Part shown: positions 51,747 to 63,233 of the stretch, piece after piece
Position numbering within the stretch: position 1 is the stretch's first letter
How the letters are laid out: the number at the start of each line of letters is the position of its first letter
Translations under genes and position numbers: made by a program
Notes under the pieces: generated by a model
The model's input: only the letters and a program-made list of their open reading frames with translations
Told to the model about the DNA's origin: nothing
Databases searched by the model: none
NCBI RefSeq assembly: GCF_014773485.1
Contig: NZ_JACXBP010000006.1
Coordinates: 310,001-374,000, forward strand
Reading direction: 5' to 3'
DNA length: 64,000 bases
DNA from: Erwinia aphidicola
Lineage (GTDB): Bacteria > Pseudomonadota > Gammaproteobacteria > Enterobacterales > Enterobacteriaceae

Positions 51747-52072
51747 CTCAAGACGAAGTATCGCTCCTCAGCGATCAGGAGTTGCAATCACTGTCGCAAC
51801 GGGTCGCTGAGTTCTGGTCTTTCCGGCCTGATGACAAGGAAAGGCTCCGGCATGCAGCCGGGCTATGTTGGAACCCGCTAATCGACATTAGTCAGGCAAT
51901 GCTGCTCGCCGCCCTGATGGATATGAATATCTGTTTTGGCGACAAGGTGGTGTTAGTGAGCGAGCCTAACAGCGCGCAATCCAGGTCAATCGATTACACC
52001 AATACTGGGCGTATATCGGCCATGCAGCGCGCTATCACACTTCTCGCTGCGGATTGCGCAGAGTACATCTGA
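51743..52072 (+). CDS. Phage protein, unknown (109 aa)
   Basis: 109 residues, ATGA-coupled to the gene before. Helical N-terminus (LLSDQELQSLSQRVAEFW). Not recognised. Confidence 0.65.
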   Translation: MTQDEVSLLSDQELQSLSQRVAEFWSFRPDDKERLRHAAGLCWNPLIDISQAMLLAALMDMNICFGDKVVLVSEPNSAQSRSIDYTNTGRISAMQRAITLLAADCAEYI

Positions 52073-52103
52073 CGACCCACATCTATCTACTGAGGTAACC
52101 AAC

Positions 52104-52361
52104 ATGGAAAACGTAATCCAGCTCGTGCCGAGTGACTGGGTCACTGAAGATTTGCTTATCGCCACCACCGGGTTACGGCCCGGCACTATAAAGAGGGCGC
52201 GTGAAAACGCCTGGCTTCAAGGGCGGGAGTATCTGCTCTTCTCCCCGGTAGGCGAGCCAAAGCCAAACAGTGAGTGCATGTACAACAGAAAGGCGATTGA
52301 TTTGTGGATCGGTCAGCAGGCAAAAAAACAGCCTGGTGCTTTGCCTCGTAAAACAGCTTAA
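52104..52361 (+). CDS. Excisionase (Xis)
   Basis: 85 residues. The segment WVTEDLLIATTGLRPGTIKRARENAWLQGREYLLFSP is the winged-helix pattern of the phage 21/e14-like Xis group. It directs Int toward excision. It lies just upstream of int. Confidence 0.85.
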   Translation: MENVIQLVPSDWVTEDLLIATTGLRPGTIKRARENAWLQGREYLLFSPVGEPKPNSECMYNRKAIDLWIGQQAKKQPGALPRKTA

Positions 52362-52394
52362 CCTGACTGCCCTTATTGGACTATGGAGGTTTAA

Positions 52395-53675
52395 ATGAAG
52401 GTGAATTATCCAACAGGAGTGGAAAATCATGGAGGGTTTCTGCGCATTTGGTTCATGTATCAGGGGCAGAGAGTAAGAGAAGGGCTGGGCGTGACAGACA
52501 CGCCCAAAAACAGAAAGGCGGCGGGAGAGCTTCGGGCCAGCGTTGCGTATTCAATCAAGGTGGGCGCCTTTGATTACGCTAAACAGTTCCCAAGTTCATC
52601 TAATCTGAACCGGTTTGGCCTTGCAAGGCAGGAGCTTACTGTGGGGGAACTGGCGGAAAAGTGGCTGGCAATAAAAGAAACTGAAATATCGAAAAATTCT
52701 CATGGCTCTTATACCACTCGGGTTAAAACCTCCATCGCCTTGCTTGGTGCCAACAAGATGGTTTCCAGTATAAGGACGGAGACAATGCAGACGCTGAGAA
52801 CAAACCTGCTGAGAGGTAGCTTCACGCAAGGGCGAAATAACAATGTTACCAAAACCGGGCGCTCAGTGGCTTACGTTAACACATGCATGACCGATATGTT
52901 TTCAATGCTCAAGTTCGCTCACAATAACGGATACATCGAGAGAAACCCGATGGCGGCGTTGGGGAGATTAAAGAGGGACAAGAAGAAACCAGATCCGGTT
53001 GAGAGAGATGAGTTCCAAAGATTAATCTCAGCCATGAAAACTCGGCAATTGAGAAACTTTTGGTCTCTAGCGGTTTACACAGGCCTGCGTCACGGTGAAC
53101 TGTGTGCGCTGGCATGGGAAGATATCGACCTAAAAAAATGGACTGTTAACGTGAGCCGTAACCTGACGAAGGATGGTGATTTTACCCCGCCAAAAACCGA
53201 CTCTGGATTCAGAAGCGTTTATCTCATCGAAGCTGCTCGTGATGTTATTCGCGATCAGATGGAACTGACCAGAATGCGTAAAAGCATCACGGTTCCGGTA
53301 GCCGGGCGCGAATATGGCAAGTCAGAACACGAAGAACTGACTTTTATCTTCAATCCCAAGGTCAATGCCATAAACAATGCCAGCAATGACTATTACGCCG
53401 TTTCATCCCTTGCTCAGACATGGAGAGCGGCCATGGTCAAGGCAGGGCTGAGATTACGCAAGGCGTACCAGTCTCGGCATACATATGCTTGCTGGTCATT
53501 GTCCGCCGGGGCTAACCCGAACTTCATCGCATCACAAATGGGCCACGCTGATGCACAGATGGTCTACCAGGTTTATGGAGCATGGATGGCTGAAAACGAT
53601 GATGCGCAATTGAGCCTGATGAACTCAAAACTTAACGACTTTGCCCCACTACTGCCCCAAACCCACACTGGATAG
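52395..53675 (+). CDS. int: Tyrosine-family integrase
   Basis: 426 residues. An N-terminal arm-type binding domain, a core-binding domain (80-190) and a catalytic domain with Arg232 (GLRHGE), Lys267, Arg361 in YQSRH (Tyr358 at the usual His), His384 (MGH) and nucleophile Tyr394 (or Tyr391). It ends 35 bases from attR, the usual place. It recombines the 23-bp fliE core. GGAGG ribosome binding site. Confidence 0.94.
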   Translation: MKVNYPTGVENHGGFLRIWFMYQGQRVREGLGVTDTPKNRKAAGELRASVAYSIKVGAFDYAKQFPSSSNLNRFGLARQELTVGELAEKWLAIKETEISKNSHGSYTTRVKTSIALLGANKMVSSIRTETMQTLRTNLLRGSFTQGRNNNVTKTGRSVAYVNTCMTDMFSMLKFAHNNGYIERNPMAALGRLKRDKKKPDPVERDEFQRLISAMKTRQLRNFWSLAVYTGLRHGELCALAWEDIDLKKWTVNVSRNLTKDGDFTPPKTDSGFRSVYLIEAARDVIRDQMELTRMRKSITVPVAGREYGKSEHEELTFIFNPKVNAINNASNDYYAVSSLAQTWRAAMVKAGLRLRKAYQSRHTYACWSLSAGANPNFIASQMGHADAQMVYQVYGAWMAENDDAQLSLMNSKLNDFAPLLPQTHTG

Positions 53676-53710
53676 CTTTATAATTCTTAGCATTCAGTCA
53701 CTTAACTAAT

Positions 53711-53733
53711 CTAAACCTGCATATTCATAATGT
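53711..53733. repeat. attR core / 3' end of fliE
   Basis: The 23-bp repeat identical to attL. On the minus strand it encodes the last codons of FliE (Ile-Met-Asn-Met-Gln-Val-stop), so insertion leaves the gene intact. Confidence 0.95.
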
Positions 53734-54022
53734 CAGTGTAAGCGCTGACCAGCTTGTTACGCACCTGAATACCCATCTGCATCGAGACGCTGGATTTTTG
53801 CAGGTCGACCATCACGTCGTTCAGCGACACCCCCTCTTTGCCCATCTCAAAATCCTGCGCCTGGGTGCGCGCCGAGGTTTGCGTTTCGCTGATCTTGTTC
53901 AGCGCCGCCTTCAGCTCTGCGCCGAAATCTGCCTGAGAAGTGCTGTCTGTGCTTTTACCGCCTGCCTGCAGAGCTGCTGTCTGCATGGCCTGCATCACGC
54001 TTTCAATACCCTGAATCGCCAT
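53711..54022 (-). CDS. fliE: FliE, flagellar hook-basal body adaptor
   Basis: 103 residues (about 104 in E. coli) from MAIQGIESVMQAM at 54022, with a GGGAGAAAA ribosome binding site. FliE joins the MS ring to the proximal rod and sits at the export gate. Its final codons are the phage attachment core. Confidence 0.94.
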   Translation of the reverse strand: MAIQGIESVMQAMQTAALQAGGKSTDSTSQADFGAELKAALNKISETQTSARTQAQDFEMGKEGVSLNDVMVDLQKSSVSMQMGIQVRNKLVSAYTDIMNMQV

Positions 54023-54263
54023 GTTTTCTCCCAAATGGATGCTGAAGTGACTACCGACGCCGAGTAACTTAACACCGATGTCAATAAGACAAAGCCTCTA
54101 ATTAGAAGTAAAAAACACAGCTTATCCGGCCATCGAATTTCCCATTTAAGAAAATAATGGCACTCCATTAAGGTGGAAATTTTTTAAGCCAGCGCATCAG
54201 GGAGTCAGTTTTGTTACGACACTACACGCAACAGTCCGGTCAACTGTCAGGCAGGAAGAAGTC
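54023..54263. promoter_or_regulatory. Divergent fliE / fliF promoter region
   Basis: 241 AT-rich bases between fliE (-) and fliF (+). It should hold class 2 (FlhDC-activated) promoters; I could not place the boxes with confidence. The fliF ribosome binding site (GGAAGAAG) is clear. Confidence 0.6.
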
Positions 54264-55997
54264 ATGAATGCAACTGTCACGCAGGATAATCCAGAGAAGA
54301 AGGGTCTGAACGACCTGTTCGCTCGCCTACGCGCTAATCCTCGCATCCCTCTTATTGTGGCTGCGGCGGCCGTTGTGGCCGTCATTATCGCGATGGTGCT
54401 GTGGGCGAAGCAGCCGGATTATCGCGTTCTTTATAACAACCTCAGCAATGAGGATGGCGGCGCCATCGTCACCCAGCTGACCCAGATGAACGTACCCTAT
54501 AAGTTTGACGATCAGGGTGGCGCGTTACTGGTTCCGGCAGCCCAGGTGCATGAACTGCGCCTGCGCCTCGCTTCACAGGGTCTGCCAAAAGGCGGCGCTG
54601 TGGGCTTTGAACTGCTGGATAAAGAGAAGTTCGGCATCAGCCAGTTCAGCGAGCAGGTTAACTACCAGCGTGCGCTGGAAGGCGAGCTGGCACGCACGAT
54701 TGAAACCCTCGGCCCGGTGAAAGGCGCGCGCGTGCACCTGGCCATGCCGAAACCGACGCTGTTCGTGCGCGAGCAGAAAGCCCCGTCCGCCTCCGTGACG
54801 CTGGCTCTGCAGCCAGGCCGCGCGCTGGATGAAGGCCAGATCAATGCCGTGGTGCATATGGTCTCCAGCAGCGTCGCCGGTATGCCACCCGGCAACGTGA
54901 CCGTTGTCGATCAGGCTGGCCGTCTGCTGACGCAGAACGACCCGACCGGCCGTGACCTCAACGATACCCAGCTGAAATATGCCAGCGATGTTGAAGCCCG
55001 CTATCAGCAGCGCATTGAAGCTATCCTTGGCCCAATTGTCGGCAATGGCAATGTCCATGCCCAGGTCACCGCGCAGATTGACTTCAACAGTCGCGAGCAG
55101 ACCGACGAGCAGTACAAACCGAACAGCAATCCTGACCAGCAGGCTATCCGCTCTCGCCAGACCAGCGACAGTGAGCAGCTGGGTGGCCAGTATCCTGGCG
55201 GCGTGCCGGGCGCGCTCTCCAACCAGCCCGCTCCGGCTAACGCGGGCCCGGTCACCACGCCAAATAACAATGCCAACGGGGCGAACGGTGCCAACGGGGC
55301 GAACGGCCAGGCGGCCAACAATGCGGCGACCAATGCCGCCACCACGACTGCGCAGAAAGCGGTGCCGTCGAACACCCGCAGCGACAACACCACCAACTAC
55401 GAAGTCAACCGCACCATCCTGCACACCAAGATGAATGTCGGTGAAGTGCAGCGCCTGTCGGTGGCCGTGGTGGTGAACTACCGCGCCGATGCCGCAGGCA
55501 AACCGATTGCATTGAATGATGCTCAGCTGAAGCAGATTGAAAACCTGACCCGAGAGGCGATGGGCTATTCGGAACAGCGTGGTGACAGCCTGAACGTCGT
55601 CAACTCACCGTTTACCGAGAACGATGATGTTGGTGCCGAGCTGCCATTCTGGAAACAGCCAGGCTTTATTGACCAGATGTTTGAAGCAGGCCGCTGGTTA
55701 CTGGTGCTGATTGTTGCCTTCATCCTGTACCGCAAGCTGGTGCGCCCGCAGCTACGCCGCAAGGCCGAGCAGGAGAAAGCCGCTGCCGAAGCCGCCGTGG
55801 CTGCCGCCCAGACCCGTGCCCAGGATGATGATCAAGGGGTCTCCGTCAAGCTGTCGAAAGATGAGCTTGACCAGGAACGTAAATCTCAGCACCGCATGAG
55901 TGCTGAGGTCATGAGCCAGCGAATTCGCGAAATGTCAGAAAATGACCCACGCGTGGTGGCTCTGGTTATTCGCCAGTGGATGAAGGACGAACTATGA
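54264..55997 (+). CDS. fliF: FliF, flagellar MS-ring protein
   Basis: 577 residues. First membrane helix at about 24-48 ([21 protein letters not shown]), periplasmic YscJ/FliF domains ([14 protein letters not shown]...), an Asn/Ala-rich low-complexity loop (about 330-365), a second membrane helix near 465, and a cytoplasmic C-terminus that binds FliG. First gene of the fli operon. Confidence 0.96.
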   Translation: MNATVTQDNPEKKGLNDLFARLRANPRIPLIVAAAAVVAVIIAMVLWAKQPDYRVLYNNLSNEDGGAIVTQLTQMNVPYKFDDQGGALLVPAAQVHELRLRLASQGLPKGGAVGFELLDKEKFGISQFSEQVNYQRALEGELARTIETLGPVKGARVHLAMPKPTLFVREQKAPSASVTLALQPGRALDEGQINAVVHMVSSSVAGMPPGNVTVVDQAGRLLTQNDPTGRDLNDTQLKYASDVEARYQQRIEAILGPIVGNGNVHAQVTAQIDFNSREQTDEQYKPNSNPDQQAIRSRQTSDSEQLGGQYPGGVPGALSNQPAPANAGPVTTPNNNANGANGANGANGQAANNAATNAATTTAQKAVPSNTRSDNTTNYEVNRTILHTKMNVGEVQRLSVAVVVNYRADAAGKPIALNDAQLKQIENLTREAMGYSEQRGDSLNVVNSPFTENDDVGAELPFWKQPGFIDQMFEAGRWLLVLIVAFILYRKLVRPQLRRKAEQEKAAAEAAVAAAQTRAQDDDQGVSVKLSKDELDQERKSQHRMSAEVMSQRIREMSENDPRVVALVIRQWMKDEL

Positions 55998-56986
55998 GTC
56001 TCACCGGTACTGAAAAAAGCGCCATCCTGATGATGACCATTGGCGAAGATCGCGCTGCCGAAGTGTTTAAGCACCTCGACACCCGCGAAGTGCAGCATCT
56101 GAGCTCGGCGATCTCGAATATGCGCCAGGTGTCGCACAAGCAGCTGACCGACGTGCTGCGCGAGTTTGAGATCGATGCCGAACAGTATGCGGCGCTGAGC
56201 CTCAACTCCAACGACTATCTGCGCTCCGTGCTGATTAAAGCGCTGGGCGAAGAGCGTGCCTCTACCCTGCTGGAAGATATTCTCGAAACCCGCGAGACCA
56301 CCAGCGGCATGGATACGCTGAACTTTATGGAACCGCAGGCGGCTGCCGACCTGATCCGCGACGAACATCCGCAGATCATCGCCACCATCCTGGTGCACCT
56401 GAAGCGCGGCCAGGCGGCCGATATCCTCGCTCAGTTCGACGAGCGTCTGCGTCACGATGTCATGCTGCGTATCGCCACCTTTGGCGGCGTGCAGCCGGCA
56501 GCGCTGGCGGAGCTGACCGAAGTGCTCAACGGCCTGCTGGATGGTCAGAACCTCAAGCGGGCGAAGATGGGCGGTGTGCGTACTGCAGCCGAGATTATCA
56601 ACCTGATGAAAACTCAGCAGGAAGAAGCGGTTATCGAAGCAGTGCGCGAGTTCGACGGCGAACTGGCACAGAAAATCATCGACGAGATGTTCCTGTTCGA
56701 AAACCTCGTCGAAGTGGACGACCGCAGTATCCAGCGCCTGTTGCAGGAAGTGGAGTCCGAGTCGCTGCTGGTGGCGCTGAAGGGTTCCGAACAGCCGCTG
56801 CGCGAGAAGTTCCTGAAAAACATGTCACAGCGTGCGGCCGATATTCTGCGCGACGATCTGGCCAACCGTGGTCCGATGCGTATGTCTGCGGTAGAGACCG
56901 AACAGAAAGCGATTCTGTTGATCGTTCGTCGTCTGGCCGAAAGCGGCGAGATGGTGATTGGCGGTGGCGAGGAAACCTATGTCTGA
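55994..56986 (+). CDS. fliG: FliG, flagellar motor switch protein
   Basis: 330 residues from [18 protein letters not shown] overlap with fliF. It carries the charged torque helix near the C-terminus ([13 protein letters not shown] and the preceding [10 protein letters not shown]) that meets MotA. It links FliF to FliM. Confidence 0.96.
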   Translation: MSLTGTEKSAILMMTIGEDRAAEVFKHLDTREVQHLSSAISNMRQVSHKQLTDVLREFEIDAEQYAALSLNSNDYLRSVLIKALGEERASTLLEDILETRETTSGMDTLNFMEPQAAADLIRDEHPQIIATILVHLKRGQAADILAQFDERLRHDVMLRIATFGGVQPAALAELTEVLNGLLDGQNLKRAKMGGVRTAAEIINLMKTQQEEAVIEAVREFDGELAQKIIDEMFLFENLVEVDDRSIQRLLQEVESESLLVALKGSEQPLREKFLKNMSQRAADILRDDLANRGPMRMSAVETEQKAILLIVRRLAESGEMVIGGGEETYV

Positions 56987-57668
56987 TAATTCCTCCCTGC
57001 CGTGGCAGCGCTGGCAGCCTAACGATCTGGCACAGCGCGATCGGCCGCTGATTGAAGAGCTGACGATCCCGGAAGTGACGGAAGAGCCTGCGGACGATCG
57101 GCAGTTCCAGCTGGAGCAGCTTCAGGCTCAGGTGCGCAATGAAGCACAGGGTCTGGGCTATACCGAAGGTCAGCAGCGCGGCTTTGCCGAAGGCCAGAAA
57201 AACGGTTATGACGCCGGTTTTCAGCAGGGGCTGGCGGAAGCTCAGCAGCAGCAGGCACCGTTACAGGCGCGCATGCAGCAGCTGGTTTCCGAATTCCACC
57301 ACACGCTGGAAGCGCTCGACAGCGTCATCGCCTCGCGCCTGATGCAGCTGGCGCTGGAAGCCGCACGCCAGGTGATTGGCCAGGCACCGCACGTTGACGG
57401 CACCGCCCTGCTGCGCCAGATCCAGGGGATGCTGCAGCAGGAGCCGATGTTCAGCGGCAAACCCACGCTGCGCGTCCACCCGGACGATCTGCCTCGGGTG
57501 GAAACCACGCTCGGCGCTACGCTGAGCCTGCACGGCTGGCGTCTGCTCGGCGACAGCACCATTCACCCGGGCGGCTGCAAAGTCAGCGCCGAGGATGGCG
57601 ACCTGGATGCCAGCATCGCCACCCGCTGGCATGAACTCTGCCGTCTGGCCGCACCGGGAGAACTGTAA
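56979..57668 (+). CDS. fliH: FliH, regulator of the flagellar export ATPase
   Basis: 229 residues from [14 protein letters not shown] (8-base overlap with fliG). It has Gly-rich repeats in [24 protein letters not shown], the GxxxG run typical of FliH, and a V-ATPase E-like C-terminal domain. Confidence 0.94.
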   Translation: MSDNSSLPWQRWQPNDLAQRDRPLIEELTIPEVTEEPADDRQFQLEQLQAQVRNEAQGLGYTEGQQRGFAEGQKNGYDAGFQQGLAEAQQQQAPLQARMQQLVSEFHHTLEALDSVIASRLMQLALEAARQVIGQAPHVDGTALLRQIQGMLQQEPMFSGKPTLRVHPDDLPRVETTLGATLSLHGWRLLGDSTIHPGGCKVSAEDGDLDASIATRWHELCRLAAPGEL

Positions 57669-59029
57669 TGACCACTCGCCTGTCGCGCTGGCTTGGCGCA
57701 CTCGACAACTTTGAACAGCGTCTGGCCCAGGTGCCCGAGGTACGTCGCTATGGCCGGCTGGTGCGCGCCACCGGGCTGGTGCTGGAAGCGACCGGCCTGC
57801 AGCTGCCGCTGGGTGCGACCTGCGTGATTGAACGTCATGACAGCCAGGGCATTGGCGAAGTCGAGAGTGAAGTGGTCGGCTTTAACGGCCAGAAACTGCT
57901 GCTGATGCCGCTGGAAGAAGTAGAAGGCATCATTCCCGGCGCGCGCGTTTATGCCCGCGTGGCAGGTGATAACCAGCACAGCGGCAAACAGCTGATGCTC
58001 GGGCCAGAACTGCTGGGGCGCGTGCTCGACGGCAGCGGTCGCCCGCTGGACGGCCTGCCTGCACCGGAAACCGGCTATCGCGCCCCGCTGATCACGCCGC
58101 CGTTTAACCCTTTACAGCGCACGCCGATCACCGACGTGCTGGATACCGGCGTGCGGGCGATTAACGCTCTGCTTACCGTCGGTCGCGGCCAGCGTATGGG
58201 GCTGTTCGCGGGTTCCGGCGTCGGTAAAAGCGTGCTGCTCGGCATGATGGCGCGCTACACCAAGGCGGACGTCATCGTGGTCGGGCTGATTGGCGAACGT
58301 GGCCGCGAAGTCAAAGACTTTATCGAAAACATTCTCGGTACCGAAGGCCGTGCGCGGGCGGTGGTGATTGCCGCCCCGGCGGATGTCTCTCCTTTATTAC
58401 GTATGCAGGGTGCTTCTTACGCCACGCGCATTGCCGAAGACTTCCGCGACCGTGGCCAGCACGTGCTGCTGATCATGGATTCCCTGACGCGTTACGCCAT
58501 GGCCCAGCGTGAAATAGCGCTGGCGATCGGGGAGCCGCCAGCCACCAAAGGCTATCCGCCTTCCGTGTTTGCCAAGCTGCCCGCGCTGGTCGAGCGCGCC
58601 GGTAACGGCATCGACGGCGGTGGTTCGATTACCGCCTTCTATACCGTTCTGACCGAAGGGGACGATCAGCAGGACCCGATCGCCGACTCCGCGCGCGCCA
58701 TTCTCGATGGCCACATTGTGCTGTCGCGCCGCCTGGCAGAATCCGGCCACTACCCGGCTATTGATATTGAAGCCTCGATCAGCCGCGTCATGGCACACCT
58801 GATCGATGAGACGCACTACGCCCGCGTGCGCCAGTTTAAACAGCTGCTTTCCAGCTACCAGCGCAACCGCGATCTGGTCAGCGTGGGGGCGTATGCCGCC
58901 GGGACCGACCCGACGCTGGATAAAGCGATCAAACTCTACCCAGAGCTGGAGGCCTTCCTGCAGCAGGGGATGTTTGAGCGCAGTACGTTTGATGATGCCA
59001 GCCTGCATCTGCAGGCGATCTTTGGTTAA
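57668..59029 (+). CDS. fliI: FliI, flagellar type III export ATPase
   Basis: 453 residues. Walker [12 protein letters not shown], the catalytic Glu in [13 protein letters not shown], Walker [13 protein letters not shown]. It overlaps the fliH stop (TAATG). Confidence 0.97.
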   Translation: MTTRLSRWLGALDNFEQRLAQVPEVRRYGRLVRATGLVLEATGLQLPLGATCVIERHDSQGIGEVESEVVGFNGQKLLLMPLEEVEGIIPGARVYARVAGDNQHSGKQLMLGPELLGRVLDGSGRPLDGLPAPETGYRAPLITPPFNPLQRTPITDVLDTGVRAINALLTVGRGQRMGLFAGSGVGKSVLLGMMARYTKADVIVVGLIGERGREVKDFIENILGTEGRARAVVIAAPADVSPLLRMQGASYATRIAEDFRDRGQHVLLIMDSLTRYAMAQREIALAIGEPPATKGYPPSVFAKLPALVERAGNGIDGGGSITAFYTVLTEGDDQQDPIADSARAILDGHIVLSRRLAESGHYPAIDIEASISRVMAHLIDETHYARVRQFKQLLSSYQRNRDLVSVGAYAAGTDPTLDKAIKLYPELEAFLQQGMFERSTFDDASLHLQAIFG

Positions 59030-59049
59030 GTCTGAACAGCGGAGAACTT

Positions 59050-59496
59050 ATGGCTAAGACAGCTTCCCCGATCGATACCCTGCGCGATCTGGCACATAAA
59101 GATGTGGAAAAAGCCGCCATCCAGTTAGGCGACGTACGCCGGGCGCAAAAGCAGGCAGACGATCAGCTGACAATGCTGCTCAACTACCAGGACGAATACC
59201 GCAGGAATCTCAACACCACCATGAGCGAAGGGATTGCCAGTACGCGCTGGTACAACTACCACCAGTTTATTCAGACGCTGGAAAAGGCGATTGAACAGCA
59301 CCGCGCCCAGCTGATGCACTGGAACACCCGGGTAGAAAATGCCCTGCGCTTCTGGCGCGACAAACAGCAGCGGCTGCACGCCTATGAAACGCTTCAGGCG
59401 CGGGCGCTGGCAACCGCACTCTTACAGGAAAACCGTCTCGATCAGAAACGGATGGACGAATTTGCCCAACGGGCATCATTGAGGAAAGGCGAATGA
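59050..59496 (+). CDS. fliJ: FliJ, flagellar export chaperone/stalk
   Basis: 148 residues, coiled coil throughout; sits in the FliI ring like F1 gamma. GGAG ribosome binding site. Confidence 0.93.
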   Translation: MAKTASPIDTLRDLAHKDVEKAAIQLGDVRRAQKQADDQLTMLLNYQDEYRRNLNTTMSEGIASTRWYNYHQFIQTLEKAIEQHRAQLMHWNTRVENALRFWRDKQQRLHAYETLQARALATALLQENRLDQKRMDEFAQRASLRKGE

Positions 59497-60794
59497 TTAC
59501 CTTACCAACCGCAGTGGCGACCACCAGCGCCAGTAGCAAAACCGGTGCGGCTGCCACCACCCCTGACAGCACGCTGGACGCGACTCCCGGCGGCGACAGC
59601 GCCGCCAGCGGTGAAAATTTGCCGCAGGGGTTTCTCACTCTGCTGGGGAACCGACTGCTATCGCTGGCGCAGCAGGGTGCCAGCGCCGCCCCTCAGGATG
59701 ACACGGCGCAAAATGTTACCGCCGATGGGAAAGCACCGGCAAAAACCAGCATCAGCGATCTGCTGGCCGCGCTGGATAAGCCCGAGACGCTGACCGCGCT
59801 GCTGCAACCGCAAAAAGCCAGCACGGAAAAAAGCCCGGACAGCGAGGAGAAAGCCGCGCCGGTGGAGCTGAGCAGCAGCGATTTGCAGGCGTTACAGGCG
59901 CTGTACGCAATGCTGCCCAACGCTGCCGCAGTGCCCGTCGCCAGCGGTAACAGCAGCAGCAAAAACAGCGACCTGCTGAGCAGCGATCTGAGCAAGAGCA
60001 GCAAAGGCTCGACGCTGAACGCGTTAAGCGCGGCGTTGGGTAAAGTGAGCAGCGACGACGCTGACGCCGCGGGCACAGCCACCACGAAAACCGGCAGCGC
60101 TGGCGTACTGCTGCCGGGCAACTCCGACAGCGCGACTGCTGCGGCAAAATCCAGCGCTAACCCGGGTGCGCAGACGCTTGACTCAGCTTTTCAGCAGGTT
60201 ATGAGCCACGTCAGCAAAGATAACGACAAAGAAAATTCAAGTTCTGCCCTCAACGCGACGATAACCAATAATGTGATCAGCGCCGCTTCTTCCGCGCAGA
60301 CCCCGACTTCAACCTCGACGGTCAGCGCGCCGGCAACGCCACTGCTGAATTCTCAGCTTGGCAGCCCGGAATGGCAGCAGGCACTGGGACAACAGATCCT
60401 GATGTTCAGCCGCAATGGGCAGCAGACCGCCGAGTTGCATCTGCATCCGCAGGACCTGGGCAGCATCCAGATCTCTTTGAAGCTGGATAATGACCAGGCC
60501 CAGCTGAGTATGGTGTCGAACCATAGCCAGGTCAGGGCCGCGCTTGAGGCCGCTATCCCTCAACTGCGTACCTCACTGGCTGAAAGCGGCATCAGCCTGG
60601 GTCAAAGTAATGTCAGTAGCGATGCATTCCAGCAGGGTCAGTCCTTTAATGGCCAGCAGGAACAGCAGCGTAATAACAACGGAAACCCGTTTAGTCTTGC
60701 TAATGAAAATGACAGTGATGTGATGCAAATTGCCGTACCTGCCGCCCTGCAGGCGCGTGCAGCTGGCTCCAATGCTGTTGATATTTTCGCCTGA
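59493..60794 (+). CDS. fliK: FliK, hook-length control protein
   Basis: 433 residues. Low-complexity Ala/Ser/Thr/Lys N-terminal ruler (to about 285) and a C-terminal switching domain ([31 protein letters not shown]) that stops hook export. ATGA overlap with fliJ. Confidence 0.93.
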   Translation: MITLPTAVATTSASSKTGAAATTPDSTLDATPGGDSAASGENLPQGFLTLLGNRLLSLAQQGASAAPQDDTAQNVTADGKAPAKTSISDLLAALDKPETLTALLQPQKASTEKSPDSEEKAAPVELSSSDLQALQALYAMLPNAAAVPVASGNSSSKNSDLLSSDLSKSSKGSTLNALSAALGKVSSDDADAAGTATTKTGSAGVLLPGNSDSATAAAKSSANPGAQTLDSAFQQVMSHVSKDNDKENSSSALNATITNNVISAASSAQTPTSTSTVSAPATPLLNSQLGSPEWQQALGQQILMFSRNGQQTAELHLHPQDLGSIQISLKLDNDQAQLSMVSNHSQVRAALEAAIPQLRTSLAESGISLGQSNVSSDAFQQGQSFNGQQEQQRNNNGNPFSLANENDSDVMQIAVPAALQARAAGSNAVDIFA

Positions 60795-60949
60795 CGGCAA
60801 CAAACGCGCAAGCTGATGGCAAAACTCGCGTCTTTTCTGCCTATTGTTTGGTGCAAGACGCGGGATAATTCGCTCATAAAGCCGTGGGACAGTGAGAAAT
60901 ATGACGTGGCACCGCCCCTCGAAAATAATCACAGGAAGTTACAGCTAAT

Positions 60950-61432
60950 ATGACTGATAACGCTAAAGCCAAAAGCGGCAAACGTAAGCTCCTGATACCC
61001 GTGTTACTGATCGTGACTCTGGTCGCTTGCAGCGTGGCGGGATATACAGTCTGGCACATGATGAAGGCGCCGAAAGATGCCGCTGCGGCTGCAAAGCCTG
61101 AGCCGCCACCTGCCCCGGTCTTTTTTGCTCTGGATACGTTTACGGTCAACTTGATCAACCCAGACAACGACCCGGATCGCGTGCTTTATGTCGGCTTCAC
61201 CCTGCGCTTGCCGGATGAAGAGACCCGTCGTCGCATGAACGATTATCTGCCGGAAGTACGCAGCCGTTTACTGCTGCTGCTGTCGCGTCAGAATGCTACG
61301 GGCCTCGCCAATGAGCAGGGCAAGCAGCAGTTAGTGACACAGATTAAACAGGTACTGGCACCTCCGCTGGTGCAGGGACAACCACAGCAGGTCGTGACAG
61401 ATGTACTGTTTACGGCCTTCATTCTGCGGTGA
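60950..61432 (+). CDS. fliL: FliL, basal-body/stator-associated membrane protein
   Basis: 160 residues, one N-terminal membrane helix ([22 protein letters not shown]), Pro/Ala linker and SPFH-like periplasmic domain. A 155-base gap after fliK may hold an internal promoter. Confidence 0.94.
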   Translation: MTDNAKAKSGKRKLLIPVLLIVTLVACSVAGYTVWHMMKAPKDAAAAAKPEPPPAPVFFALDTFTVNLINPDNDPDRVLYVGFTLRLPDEETRRRMNDYLPEVRSRLLLLLSRQNATGLANEQGKQQLVTQIKQVLAPPLVQGQPQQVVTDVLFTAFILR

Positions 61433-61441
61433 TGGATATAC

Positions 61442-62449
61442 ATGGGCGATAACATTCTTTCTCAGGCAGAAATTGACGCACTACTCAATGGCGACAGCGA
61501 TAGTGCGGCAGAAGATAAGGTCAGTACCGGGGGCGAAAGCGATATTCGCCCTTACGATCCCAATACTCAGCGCCGCGTGGTACGCGAGCGTCTGCAGGCA
61601 CTGGAGATCATCAACGAACGTTTTGCGCGTTCTTACCGTATGGCGCTGTTTAACCTGCTGCGTCGCAGCCCGGATATTTCCGTCGGCGCGATAAAGATCC
61701 AGCCATACCATGAGTTTGCCCGCAATCTGCCGGTACCTACCAACCTTAACCTTATCCACCTCAAGCCGCTGCGTGGCACGGCGCTGGTGGTATTTTCGCC
61801 GAGTCTGGTGTTTATCGCCGTTGATAACCTGTTTGGTGGTGACGGCCGTTTTCCGACCAAGGTCGAAGGACGCGAGTTTACCCACACCGAACAGCGCGTG
61901 ATCCGCCGTATGTTAAAGCTGGCGCTGGAAGCCTACAGCGAAGCGTGGAAGCCGATCTATCCGCTGGACGTAGAGTACGTGCGTTCGGAAATGCAGGTGA
62001 AGTTCACCAACATTACTACCTCACCGAATGACATCGTGGTCACCACGCCATTCCAGGTGGAGATTGGTAACCTGACCGGTGAGTTCAACATCTGTATCCC
62101 ATTCAGCATGATCGAGCCGCTGCGTGAAACGCTGGTGAACCCACCGCTGGAGAACTCGCGTACCGAAGATGAGAACTGGCGTGACACGCTGGTGAAACAG
62201 GTTCAGCACTCGGAGCTGGAGCTGGTGGCGAATTTTGCCGATGTCTCAATGAGAATTTCCCGTCTGCTGGAGTTAAAGCCCGGCGACGTCTTACCGATTG
62301 AAAAACCGGACCGCATTATCGCCCATGTCGATGGCGTGCCGGTGTTGACCAGCCAGTACGGAACACTGAATAAACAGTATGCACTGCGCGTGGAACACCT
62401 GATCAACCCGATTTTGAATTCGCTGAATGAGGAACAGCCCGATGAGTGA
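61442..62449 (+). CDS. fliM: FliM, flagellar motor switch protein
   Basis: 335 residues. CheY-P-binding N-terminus (NILSQAEIDALLNG), middle CheC-like domain and C-terminal SpoA domain. Confidence 0.96.
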   Translation: MGDNILSQAEIDALLNGDSDSAAEDKVSTGGESDIRPYDPNTQRRVVRERLQALEIINERFARSYRMALFNLLRRSPDISVGAIKIQPYHEFARNLPVPTNLNLIHLKPLRGTALVVFSPSLVFIAVDNLFGGDGRFPTKVEGREFTHTEQRVIRRMLKLALEAYSEAWKPIYPLDVEYVRSEMQVKFTNITTSPNDIVVTTPFQVEIGNLTGEFNICIPFSMIEPLRETLVNPPLENSRTEDENWRDTLVKQVQHSELELVANFADVSMRISRLLELKPGDVLPIEKPDRIIAHVDGVPVLTSQYGTLNKQYALRVEHLINPILNSLNEEQPDE

Positions 62450-62843
62450 TACCAATAAGCCGTCCGACGACGACATCTCTGCGGACGACCTGTGGGCTGA
62501 CGCAATGAACGAACAGGTAAAATCCTCTTCAACCGGCGGCGTGTTTAAATCGCTGGAAAATGGCGATATTGCTGCTGGTTCGCAGGATATCGACATGATT
62601 ATGGATATCCCGGTGAAGCTCACCGTGGAGCTTGGCCGTACCAAAATGACCATTAAAGAGCTGCTGCGCCTGTCGCAGGGTTCGGTAGTGGCGCTGGACG
62701 GCTTAGCCGGGGAGCCGCTGGATATCCTGATCAACGGCTATTTGATTGCCCAGGGTGAAGTGGTGGTGGTCGCCGATAAATATGGCGTGCGCATTACCGA
62801 CATTATCACCCCGACCGAACGTATGCGTCGTCTGAGCCGCTAA
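62442..62843 (+). CDS. fliN: FliN, flagellar motor switch protein
   Basis: 133 residues from MSDTNKPSDDD (8-base overlap with fliM). C-terminal SpoA domain (LTVELGRTKMTIKELLRLSQGSVVALDG). Confidence 0.96.
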   Translation: MSDTNKPSDDDISADDLWADAMNEQVKSSSTGGVFKSLENGDIAAGSQDIDMIMDIPVKLTVELGRTKMTIKELLRLSQGSVVALDGLAGEPLDILINGYLIAQGEVVVVADKYGVRITDIITPTERMRRLSR

Positions 62844-63233
62844 ATGAATACCACCCAGCAGCAGCCAGTCATCGGGCAGCCGGCCATTTCTACCGGTTCA
62901 ATGCTGACTCAGGTGAGCGGGGTACTGGCGGCGATTATTATTCTGATCCTCGCCTGCGCCTGGGTGGCAAAGCGCTTCGGCTTTGCCACTAAGCGCAGCG
63001 GCAGTGAGAAACTGAATATCAGCGCCAGCTGCCAGCTGGGACAGCGTGAACGCGTGGTCGTGGTTGATGTGGATGATGTGCGTCTGGTTCTGGGCGTCAC
63101 CGCTCAGCAGATCACCCATCTGCATACCCTGCCGGCGAAACCGCAGCAGGAACTCCCGGAAGCACCGGCTGTGACGGCAGATTTCCGTCAGGTTCTGCAG
63201 TCGTTAATGAAAGGTTCCGGGAAGAAAAAATGA
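62844..63233 (+). CDS. fliO: FliO, flagellar export assembly factor
   Basis: 129 residues, one membrane helix ([19 protein letters not shown]), cytoplasmic domain; helps FliP ring assembly. Starts at the base after the fliN stop. Confidence 0.92.
   Translation: MNTTQQQPVIGQPAISTGSMLTQVSGVLAAIIILILACAWVAKRFGFATKRSGSEKLNISASCQLGQRERVVVVDVDDVRLVLGVTAQQITHLHTLPAKPQQELPEAPAVTADFRQVLQSLMKGSGKKK

Noticed and set aside
52050..52400. A third CII site (PI) for int
   Set aside because: TTGC words occur but none is followed by a second TTGC at N6.
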